NCBI GenBank assembly: GCA_026545765.1
Contig: CM048840.1
Span: 55,056,580-55,120,579 of the forward strand
Direction: 5' to 3'
DNA length: 64,000 bases
DNA from: Plantago major
Taxonomy: Eukaryota > Streptophyta > Magnoliopsida > Lamiales > Plantaginaceae
Shown: positions 22,848 to 33,400 of the stretch, piece after piece
How positions within the stretch are numbered: the first letter of the stretch is position 1
Layout of the letters: each line of letters begins with the position of its first letter
The notes under the pieces: model-generated
What the model was told of the DNA's origin: nothing
The model's input: the letters and a program-made list of their open reading frames with translations, nothing else
Database searches by the model: none
Translations under genes and position numbers: made by a program

Positions 22848-24275
22848 ATGGCACTCAAGAGATCACGGACACGGAAATCCCAAGTCCCTACAGCTGGAAC
22901 TGTTGAAAAGCAAATTCCAGTTCTAGTTGTGACGAATAAGAGACTTGAAGGGGACTTCAATTTTGCAAATTGGAATCCTGACTCAAGAATGTTGTGGGGA
23001 GGAACCCTAATCGACGAATACATGTTGGGAGCTACAACGAGCCCAGTAGATGTTAAACTAACTCTTGACTTGCTTGAAAAGGCAAAGATCAAGGAGTTCT
23101 GTTCTGCTCAGCCAAGTGGTGTATCCACTGTGGATGTTTTGGAGTTCTACAATAACTCCAGAACACTAGCAGAGTTGTTGATGGCACTGAATAAGTGCTC
23201 ATCAAGACCAAAGTTGAAGGAGTTGAAATTAACCTTGACTTTAAGTCGTTTATCAACCACTTTGGGCAGCCTACCCAAGGTGAGAATTATGAGATAGACA
23301 CTAATGATGTTGAGATGAGAAAAGGAGTTGAAAATCTCTACTTACTCATCAGCATTCATGTTGTTGAAGATGTCACGCTGAAATTCATCCATGCTGACAT
23401 TAGAAGAAAACACCTTGTGGAGCAATGGGATATATTGACACATATACTCCATAGGAGTTTTGACTCCTGCCAAGGTGGAGCTGACCAAATCAGCATGGAG
23501 AGGTGGATGATGATGCTTCTTCTCAGCACACAAGAAGAAAGGCTGGAAAACCCCATCAATTGGGGAAAGTATGCCAACATGAAGTTTGTTGACAAACTTC
23601 AAAGCTTTGAGCAAAAAATAGTTGATGGACTAGCTGAACCAAAGGCTTCAGTTAGCTTTGGATTGAAGATCTGCTATCTACTAGACAAGCTTGGTTTGGA
23701 GCTCAGAGACAAAGAAGACATTGCCAACAACGACCTACTCAGGCACTATGAGTATGATCGCAAGATGAAGAAGTTTGGCAAAAGCTAAAGAGGCCAAGAA
23801 AAGTAACAAGAAGAGGAAAGTGGAGGAATCTGAGACATCAGTTGCGACTAAAAAGAAAGCTAGGTCTACAACTAAGAAGAAGACAGCTGCCAAGAAGGCC
23901 ACTTCTGTTGTAAACTTAGACTCTCAGATAGCTGAACCCAGTGCTATAGATACCACTGGAGATGTTCAGATACAACTCCATAGTGCTGGAGATACCAATG
24001 CTTTCGTTTAGAAATCCCTCCATAGTGCTGAAGATACCACTCCTACTGACAGGAGTGATGATGCATCTCTCAAGCTAACTGCTGAAGAAGCCGATATGTT
24101 CAGCATGGATCCATTCTTGCTAGAGAATGTGGAAGAAGTTCGGGGAGAAACCTCAGAGTTCTGGAGAAGCAACTACGTCTAAGGTTGCCGAAGAAGAAAT
24201 CTCATCACAACATCTCACTTTGCAACAATTAAAGGATGCTCTGATGAATGACGATGTAATACTTGATCTGGACAT
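22848..24275 (+). pseudogene. Copia A accessory gene, 5' part
   Basis: The start ATG 22848 (MALKRSRTRKSQVP) is supported by copies C (MAPKRASTQ) and E6, all preceded by TATTTAAAGA or TATATAAAGA. The N-terminal domain shows NWNPDSRMLWGG, DVLEFYNNSR and INLDFKSFINHFGQP, resembling the EFY...INxxxG pattern of the putative plant transposon protein domain. A frame change lies near 23200-23290. Then NWGKYANMKFVDKLQSFE and a strongly basic stretch with KKRKVEES (near 23810), like a classical nuclear localisation signal. A repeated LHSAxDT motif follows, with a TAG at 24009-24011. The gene is cut at 24275 by the Athila-2 LTR. The role is unknown; a nuclear location is inferred. Confidence 0.75.
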
Positions 24276-25553
24276 TGATATGCTCAAATTACTACTCAGA
24301 AAACAGGTAGAAAGCAGTTGTTGTAAATAGACAATGACAACCACGAGATCGTTCGCTAAGGAATCAATTAGGCTACCACACGGTTTGAAAGCAAACAATT
24401 ACTTGTAGAAACAGTTTGATTTGTTTGAATTTGAGTACTTCTAATAACTAGAAAAAAGAAAATACAATGCAATTTATTTGAATGGATGAGGTAGAAGGAA
24501 CACAGTAGTTACGATCAAGCAAGGCTAATTCGCTCTAGGGATACGCTCATACCACACACGGTGCAGTGTAAAACTATCAATTCAACCTTTACCAAACGAG
24601 TTTGAGATATTTGAACTAGAGTAATCGTGGGTCGTCAATCCATGATCCTTAACCAAGACATTTTAGAGAATCTTTGAACGAGAGTATTGAATTGAAGGGT
24701 TTTTACGAAGATCTTTGAACGAGCCTAACCTACATGAACGATTTCAAACCCTAGAAGCGAATACGCAAAGCTATCACGCAACTACCATGTCCGGAGTGAT
24801 TTAGCTACTCATAATCGAAGCAAGGATGAAAGAATACAAGATATTGCTCATGATTAACACAAACAGAATGATAATCGCATCCAAGCTCAAACAATTCGAG
24901 AAGCAGAGTAAGAACGAATTGAATAAGATAAAACAATAGAGATTTACCACAGTAATCAGGCATTCGATATCAATCCTTCGATGAATAAGCAAAATCAAGC
25001 TCCAAATCGTTATCAATGTCAAAGTATGAATCTCCAGCTTTTTCTCTATGAACTAGGTTAATAGAAGTATGAAGAGAATTGTCCTCATTCTAAACGTCAT
25101 TGCGTGGCGGAAGGAATAGCCATGCAGCCTTCTTTATCGCAATATATATATCTCTCACATATTCTCGCCGCGGTGAGCAAACTACGCCACCGCGGCGAGC
25201 TTCAATCTTCACAGCAGGGACTTCACTCGCAAAATCTCGCCACGGCGGACCAATTCCTTCGCCACGGCGAGCTCCTCCTGATAGATTTATTGGGGCTCAG
25301 AAAATCTCGCCATGAAAGCAAATTACTTACCATGCGAGCCTCTTCAGCAATTCAAATGCCAGCTTCGCAAAATCTCGCCGTGGCGAGCCTTGTTAACCTC
25401 AACTTCTCATCTTTGGCTCAAAACTATCGATTCCTGCAAAACAACACCAAAACACCAAAGCATAAAAATGCAGAAAAATACTAGAAAACTATAAACGAAG
25501 ACTCACAAAGACCGCTAAAGGACCAAATGAGACTCTAAATTATCGTCTCATCA
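24276..25553 (-). repeat. Athila-2 3' LTR
   Basis: On the minus strand it starts TGATGAGACGATAATTTAGA and ends near TTGAGCATATCA at 24276. Within it are several CTCGCC(G/A)CGGCGAG-like inverted repeats (25165-25390). It is related to the lone LTR at 1193-1962 at both ends. The left boundary is approximate to a few bases. Confidence 0.82.
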
Positions 25554-26909
25554 AACTCTCCATACCGAACATTTGCTCGTCCTCGAGCAAACAAATAAAC
25601 CTAGACATAAACTAGACTCAAACCACGAAAACAAATAAAGAGTCAAGGTCTCAAGTGACTGAATCTACCATTGTAAAAAAGTAAGTCCACGAGATGCAAA
25701 AATTTTGTCATCAAACCAACTTTGGGAAAACAGTGTACAAAAAATCAAACACAATCGTTTCCCAGACAAATAGCACTTACGTGTAGCTCGCTAGTCCCTC
25801 ACAGTGAATGTAGTGTATCTCTCACTCTCTCGAAGTATCCAAATGGGGTATAAGCTCAAAAATAAACCGAAGGTGAGTTGCGCCACAAAGGTGCCTAAAA
25901 TATCTTATGTGTTAGTACTGCCTCATTAGATCTAAGGACTTACCAGCGGCTCAATTTTGTATACAAAAGTCAAACTACTACCCCTAATCACGTAAACCGA
26001 TTCAAATCTCAATCAAATTCTTCATCAGATATTCAGCTTGGCCTCATTGGGCTCTTTTAATCTCAATTTTTTGCAGGTGTCTATTTTACCGAAAGTCTGC
26101 ACTTTTGTGCGTGTCAATTTTGTGTACGTGCCATCAACCCTCACGGACATATGGCTTTTTAGGACCACGCCGGTATATAGGTAGTATTTGAAACACGCCT
26201 AACACGACTAACGGTGATCAATGAAGACCATAGATCCACCCCGAGATTCAAATATCAATTAGGGAGCAATAAACAAACTTTTCAGCAATAATGCAAAACA
26301 GCACATAAAAGTCGCAAGATAACAGTTCTCTCCCCAAACTTGTTCCTTGGAATAGGGGGAAGAGCTTAGAAAGAGCATGCCGTTATTCATCCCTAACAAG
26401 ACTGAGTACACATAAGTATGAAAAGGCGCAAGTAATACGTAAAAACTTGCACAACCCAGGAAATCACACAATACAATTGCCGGTACAAAATTTTTCCATC
26501 GGCTCTCAGGCTTCTCACAGGCTTTTTGGACCAAGGAGCTAAACAAACTTGCTATTTAAAAGAGAATCGACCTTGCAGGATTAAAAATACACTGTCCTAC
26601 TTCCAGCTAATCATCAAACAAAACGTAAGCAGCAAGTGGATTTAACACCTACAATGGACGTTCAACTTGGTCAAAGACTCAGACTCACCACGAAAGCACT
26701 TAAAGGGAAATTAACTAGACCTAGACTGACAAAGAAACTGTAACATAGAAAGGTTACATAACACACAATAGAACAGAATACATAGAAGTAAAGACTCTAA
26801 AGACACAGATAAGTAGAGAAAATGCGCATAAGACACTAGAGGGCACATTCCCCCTCCCCAAACCTAAACTCTAGTATGTCCTCAAGCGTAGAGTGAAAAA
26901 GAAGAGAGA

Positions 26910-28047
26910 ATGGGAGCTATAGTGACTGGCCTGCTGGTGTACCTTTATAGTCATGTACTAGACTCACCAAGAACAACCTCTTCCTCCGGTCTCTCTTTAA
27001 ATCCTTCCAGATATGGCTTAACCCGTTGTCCGTTGACCTTGATGGGTGATCCATCACTTGTGTTCAAGAGTTCGACAACACCATGTGGTGCCACTTAAAC
27101 TATTTCGTACGGTCCATCCCATCGAGAGCGCAGCTTACCTGGAAACAGTTTAAGGCGAGAGTTGAAGAGTAAAACTTTCATACCAGGGGTCAAATCTTTA
27201 CGAATTATTTCCTTATCATGATACTCCTTAGTCTTGGCCTTATAGATCTTAGCATTATCGAAAGCAGTGTTCCGGAGTTCTTCCAGTTCTGAGAGCTACA
27301 GTATACGCTCTTTGCCAGCTGCATCCAGATCGAGGTTCAGGTCTCAGCCGTTCTGAGACCTTAATTACCCATTCTGCCCGATGCTCAAGCTCTACCGGTA
27401 GGTCGCAGGCTTTCCCATAGACTAGCCTATAAGGTGTGGTCCCTATAATACCTTAGAAGCCAGCGGTATGCCCACAAGGCATCATTGAGTCTTTCCGGTT
27501 AGGCTTCACCACCCTCTCAAGTATACTCTTAATCTGCCGGTTACTAACCTATACCAGGCCCGAAGTCTGGGGGTGATAATCTGTGGCAACCCGATGATAC
27601 ACTCCATACTTTGTTAACAGATTCGCAAAGGAGCGGTTGATGAAGTGGGAGCCACCATCACTGATTACTCTTGGGGAAGGGTCCCAAAAAGTCGATGCCC
27701 CACACGTCAAAGGGTTCAACAACAAGATTACTGGTGAGGGGAATCTCATTCCGCTTGCTTATATTGCCACTTCGCTGACAGGCATCACAGCTGATACAGA
27801 ATTTATGAGCATCTTTAAAAAGAGAGGGCCAGAAAAAACCTGATTGAAGAACCTTCAAGGTGGTTTTCATCCTGCTATAGTGCCCACCACACTGCAGAGA
27901 GTGGCAGAATGTGAGTATGCTTCCAATCTCATCTTCCGGTACATAACGCCGCATCACGCCATCATTGCCTAGCTTGAACAAGTATGGATCATCCCAGAAG
28001 TAGCTCCTGCAGCGAATAGCAAAATTCTTCTTTTCCTGCGAAGTCAT
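26910..28047 (-). pseudogene. Athila-2 integrase (internal deletion)
   Basis: Integrase inserts the DNA copy into the host chromosome. The zinc-binding HHCC region is intact (HSLQCGGHYSRM ... CISCDACQ, 27910-27760). The first catalytic Asp is in DVWGIDFLGPFP near 27690. The sequence then jumps, within a few codons and a frame change, to VISDGGSHF with the second catalytic Asp, so roughly 50 residues of the catalytic core are missing. HPQTSG follows near 27560, and a C-terminal part (KVNGQRVKPYLEGF) is at 26990-27060. It cannot be functional. Confidence 0.87.
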
Positions 28048-28062
28048 GTTAGCAGCAAATAA

Positions 28063-29718
28063 TCATGTGGCCTTAAAATTAACAATGTCGGCAAACCAGG
28101 GTTCTAGACTAACAGAGAATAAATGCTCATTAGGGAGATCATCAGGGATGGGTGGAGATGGGGCGATGGCACCAGGATTAATCCTGGATAGGTGATCTGC
28201 CACTAAGTTGTCTTTGCCACACTTGTCAACTATCTCACAGTCAAACTCTTGCAGCATCAGGACCTAGTGAATAAGGCGAGGCTTAGAATCGCTTTTGGCC
28301 ATAAGGTGGCGAATTGTTGCATGGTCGGTATGCACTATTACCTTGAATCCCTTCAAATACGATTCGAATTTATCCAGTATGTAATATGACAAATGTGAAT
28401 TCTTTCTCAAAGGTAGTAATAATTGACCTGTGCACCATTTAGAGTTTTGCTGGCATAGTAAATCACATGGAAATTCCTATCGACTCTTTGTCCTTGAACA
28501 GCACCTATAGCGTAGTCAGAAGCATCGCACATAATCTCGAAAGGTAAAGACCAATCAGGTGCCATAACAATAGGGGCGGAAACAAGTTTGTCTTTCAGGA
28601 TATTAAAGGCTTCCATACACTTATCATCGAAACAAAAGGCACATCTTTCACCAGCAAGTTACTAAGGCACTTAGCAATTTTTCAGAAATCCTGGATGAAC
28701 CACCTATGGAATCCAACGTCCTAGAAAAGATTGTAACTCTTTCACACAAGTGGGTGGGGGGAGTTTCACTATAACATCAAGTTTAGCTCTATCTACATCA
28801 ATCCCCCGCTTAGAAACCACATGCCCTAGAACAATACCCTCTCGCACCATAAAGTGACTTTTTTCCCAACTAAGGGTCAGATTACATTCTATGCAACATT
28901 TCAAGACTTTATCAAGCATACCAAGGCAGTCGGTGAACGAGTCACCAAAGAGAGAGAAGTCATCCATAAATACCTCAATGAAATCCTGCACCATGTCAGA
29001 GAAGATAGAGAGCATGCATCATTGGAAAGTTTTCGGGGCGTTGCATCAGCCAAAAGGCATCCTGCGATAGGCGAAGGTGCCGTATGGGCAAGTGAAGGTG
29101 GTCTTCTCTTGGTCCTCCGCTTATGGGAATCTGATAGAAACCTGAAAGACCATCCAAAAAACAATAGAACTCGTGCCCCGCAACGCGGTTTAGCATCTCA
29201 TCAATAAAGGGCAAGGGGAAGTGATCCTTCTTAGTGGCAGCATTCAATCTCCTATAATCTATGCACACACGCCACCCTGTGGTTTTCCTAACAGGAACCT
29301 CTATCCCTTTCTCATTGGTCTCAACAGTTACTACAGACTTTTTCGGGACAACATGCATAGGGCTTACCCATCGACTGTCAACTATAGGGTAGATCATATC
29401 ATGTTCTAACAGCTTAAGTACCTCGATTTTAACTACGTCTTGCATGACAAGGTTAAGCCTACGCTGGGGTTGCCTCACAGGTTTGGCGTCATCTTCAAGA
29501 CTAATCCTATGGGTGCACCTAGTCGCACTAATGCCCTTGATGTCGCCAATCCCCCACCATATGGCTTCGGAGTTCTCTCTCAAAAGCTCTACTAGCCTAT
29601 TCTCTTCTTCCTTTTGCAATCTCGAAGAGATTATCACAGGTTTAGTTTTGTTTTCTCCTAGGAAAGCGTATTTAAGATGGGACGGCAGCTCCTTAAGGTC
29701 GGGTTTAGGGGGGTTCAA
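28063..29718 (-). pseudogene. Athila-2 reverse transcriptase and RNase H
   Basis: RT starts near 29718 with LKELPSHLKYAFLGENKTKPV, then WVSPMHVVPKKS, GWRVCIDYRRLNAATKKD and HEFYCFLDGLSGFYQIPI. A frameshift at the fingers-palm border (about 29060) separates it from MLSIFSDMV and the active-site segment IEVFMDDFSLFGDSF (near 28960; the FMDD form of the YxDD box). GIVLGHVVSKRGI follows. RNase H lies at 28407-28616 (PIVMAPDWSLPFEIMCDASDYAIGA) and continues to about 28063 (DNLVADHLSRI). At least three frame breaks are present. Confidence 0.9.
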
Positions 29719-30431
29719 TTTCCCCGGTGTTTTCCACCAAGGGGATGGATTTCCTCACCAGGGTCGACTTCAGCCGAGTCAAGCATGCAGACTATTTCAC
29801 TACTCTCCTCACAAAGCATATCCTCATCAGAACTAAGGGTTAGGGCTGCTTCTAGCTTATCATCAGTTAATGTAGCTAGGTAAGTAGCATGCACACAATC
29901 ATCGATAATATCATCAAATTCAGCATTTACTTCAGAAATCAGATTACATTCTTCCACTGAGTAGGTGTCAGAATTACCTGTCGGTCGTGTTGCATCCTTG
30001 CTGATCTTGTTACCACCAATTTCCATGGCAATCTTTCCTTCCGCCACATCGACCTGCAGCTTCACTATTTTCATAAATGGTCTTCCCAAAAGGATCACAT
30101 GGTCCTTACTACTAGTGCTGGCTCCACTAGGGGTAGTACCACGAAATTTACTGGAACCAGGAAGGTGTCTACTCTGACCAGTGCATCATGAATCACTCCC
30201 AAGGGGCGCTTGATGCTCCTGTCGGCTAGCTGCAGGGTCATATTCACCGGTGCCAATTCCCCCAAACCCATCTCCTGGTAAAGAGCATGGGTGATAAGAT
30301 TGATGCTGGCTCCCAGATCGAGCATTCCTTTTGCTATCTTCCCATTTTCGATCTGTATATCAATCGCAAAGCTCCCCAGATCTTGTTATTTCACTGGGAA
30401 GCCAACCACTGAATTAGTTGTTTCTGGTAGT
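29719..30431 (-). pseudogene. Athila-2 protease region, truncated
   Basis: An aspartic-protease-like domain upstream of RT. LDLGASINLITHALY (near 30310) is a variant of the D-T/S-G-A active site with Leu before Gly, MTLQLADRSIKRPLG follows, and ILLGRPFM (near 30095) is the C-terminal hydrophobic motif. An acidic linker leads into RT. Sequence beyond 30431 is Copia, so gag is absent. Confidence 0.82.
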
Positions 30432-33400
30432 CTACAAGGAGGTGCTGACCAGATAAGCCAAGAACGATGGATCATGATGTTCTTGCTGAATCAACAAGAT
30501 AAAAGGCTGGAAAACCCTTTTATCTGGGGAAAGTACGCATTCATGAAGTTTGTGAAGAAGATTCAAGCTTCGAGCCTAAGATCGCCAAAGGACTAGCTGA
30601 GCCAAAGGCCACAGTAGGCCATGGTCTGAAGATATGCTACTTGCTGGAAAAGCTTGGCATTGAGCTCAGAGAGACTACCAAATCGCCAACAAAGAACCTA
30701 CTCTACAAATATGAGTATACGAACATGATGAAAAAGGTTGCTGGGTCTCAGAAAGGTTCTAAGAAGCGAAAGTCTAAAAAGGTATCTGAAGAAAAGGTTG
30801 CGACCAAGAAGCCCAGAACTTCAAGAAAGAAGTCTGCTGGCAAATCAGAAGACACACCCATTAAGGTTGTCGATTCTCAGATATCTGCAGGCCTTGCCGA
30901 TGAACTGATAAAGGCAGATCAACTCATCAATGCTGCAAAAGAGTTATCAACTACTAAACAAGTAGACTCAGCAAGAGAAAGTGCTTTCAGAAATGTGAAT
31001 ACTATTACAGAAAGCCTTGCTGATGAACTCATAAATGCTGCCAAAAGTGGTGAAAAACACCAAGCCCTATCTGCAGAAACCGCAGGAATTATGGACCAAT
31101 CAGTTCCTAATGCTGATGAGAGCTCTGACGATGAAGATGATGAACTAGTCATCTCTCAAGTCCTAGAAAGATCAAAACGGGCTAAGGTTACTGAAACAGT
31201 AACTGGTGAAGAGGTATCTAAAAAAGAACCTACACCACGGGTTGCTGAACAATCACCTATAGCAAAGGTTGTTGGTGCAAACACACCATCAGGGAAGGTC
31301 TCCTATGAACAAATTCAAGAAGCCCTGATGAGTGGTGACTTAGTGCTGGCAGATGCTGATGAAAATGCCACATCTAAAAGTCTGGAAGAACCTACTAATG
31401 ATAATTCTTCTGCTTCCAAACAACCACAACAACCACAACCACAACAGCCACAAGTGGTTGATGAAATGATAAATGAACTCCATTTTGACTTACCAGCAAT
31501 GCAGTATGCTGAAGAAAATCCTGCAAAAGAGCAGGTTCCCCAACTCAATGAGAGGGATCAAACTGAGACATCTACTTAGAATGATCAACCAGGGGAGGCA
31601 ACTGAGTTGCACACTCAGGGAAGGTGTGAAGTACCTAAAACATCAAACAAAGAAGCTGTACTGGAACAAGAAGACCAAAGTATAAAAGGGTCACAAGTTC
31701 CAGAGACCAATCAGCCTGACAATGCTCAGGTAGCTGAATGGTTTAACTCCTACCTTGTGAAAAATTTTATGCTTGTATATCTTGTTACTTATATGAAAAT
31801 TCTTTGTTACAGGCTGAATTAGAAACACAGAAACAAGAGGAAGCTGGAAAGCTTGCCTCAGAAACTGAGAAGGAGGGTACCCCAACCTCGCCTCTTAAGA
31901 AATCTGAGCCTGTACCACAGGTGATAATTGATTCTTAAGATAACACTTTTAAGTCATTTGTCTATATGCTTAATCATTTAAAGTAAATGTTTCTAACAGG
32001 CTCCAACTGAGAAAGAGGAAGATAAGGCAGAAATGCCAGAGACGAACCCAGAGACCGACAAGTTTTCTGAAGAACACATCATTGAGCCTTCTAGCGTGAA
32101 GGTACATGAAAAATCAGTGATAAGTATTCTTCATCATGTGTTATCTTAAACTTCTTCTAAAATATTCAATACTTTCTACTTACAGGCTCATTCGTATGGA
32201 AATGCAAAGGGAAAAAGTTATGACATCCCCTCGATCAATGAAAATTGATGAAGCTCCCAAGGCAACATCACATGAAAGAATACCAAACCGAGAAAGTTTC
32301 GAGAAAATGACTCGAGCTTCCTATCGAGGAAGTAAGTCCAAAACTCAGAACTCATTAAATCATTTTTGCACAAATTCTTTCAAATAATTTCCTAAGTATT
32401 GTATTAATATTAATTCTCAGGTTCAAGAAAGAAAGATTGATGAGGACCAGACTTCCAAGTCTCCACCTCACAACAAGATATCCGAGACACCAATTGTCTT
32501 AGTAGCACAAGTCTCGAGCCCAAGTACTTACTCGTGTAACTCGTAAACTAAACTACACTTCTACTCAGATATCTACAAAAGTTTTGAAGCTCACTAAAAC
32601 TCTTTTTTCAGCTCAAACGAGTGCAAAGCAGCTCCCAATGATGAGAAAAGGACCTACTTCCTTCTTCAAAGCTCAAACCCCGCCAAATCATATTCAATGC
32701 TTCAAGAAATGGCAAAGGTTAAGGTGCTCGATCGCTCAAATATTGAGAATCACAGATCAACCAACCGCACGAAAGCACGAGCTCGACTTGAGACGATATC
32801 CATGCAATGTTCCCTACCAACAAAGACACGCTATGTAACTCTATTGCATAAGGATTTCTCCAGAAGTAGCGCAGCTTGATACAAGCCTTTGAATGTAGAT
32901 GGTCGGACAAGATTACGATGACATTCAAGCCGCTCGCCTGCATCGCAATTTATACCTTCAACAAGAAGAGGTTAATGGGCGTAAGATCACTATTCTCAAG
33001 TGATCAATCTTGTATCTGAAGATGATGAGGAGGAAGAGATAAACGAAAACGACTTCGATGAACCTCCCACTGACCATCACCAAAAGGATGACACAGACAA
33101 AAAGGATGATGATGATGCCCCTGCACCAAGGACCGGAGGAATTTCACAAAGAAATCATGCCTCAACTGCTGAAAAGCAAACTGAGAGGAAAGCACCGAAA
33201 TCTCCGTCTCCATCTCCTCAAAAGTCAACTCATCCATCTTCCCAACAAAAGGTTAATACTGAACAAGTAGTTGAGGATTCTAAGGAAATCGCTCAGAAAT
33301 TGTTAAATACTCAATCCAGAATCGCCAACTCGCATAACCGCTGGAAGAAGAACAATACCCATCTTCAATCGAAGACCAGAAGCTAAATCCAGACAAGCTT

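Larger units (their letters stand above)
24276..30431 (-). mobile_element. Athila-2: 5'-truncated Gypsy element with pol but no env-like ORF
   Basis: Read right to left: protease, RT, RNase H, integrase, a 1.3-kb 3' region, PPT and 3' LTR (24276-25553). The PPT (minus GTTCGGTATGGAGAGTT) directly adjoins the LTR start TGATGAGACG. The 5' LTR and gag are missing: at about 30431 protease-region sequence meets the accessory gene of another Copia (E3). There is no space for an env-like ORF between integrase and LTR. The RT is of Athila type by its LPSHLKYAFLGEN and GWRVCIDYRRLNAAT motifs. Confidence 0.88.

Noticed and set aside
22848..24275. Calling the accessory gene a true envelope gene
   Set aside because: No signal peptide, membrane helix or fusion-protein feature is visible; basic NLS-like tracts point elsewhere.
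26259..26546. Minus-strand ORF of 95 codons in the Athila-2 3' region as a possible membrane protein
   Set aside because: The aligned Athila-1 region (about 19340-19480) is not open and the similarity is at the DNA level, so it is probably non-coding.
27658..29836. Plus-strand ORFs over Athila-2 pol
   Set aside because: They are antisense to conserved RT and integrase motifs and show no domains.
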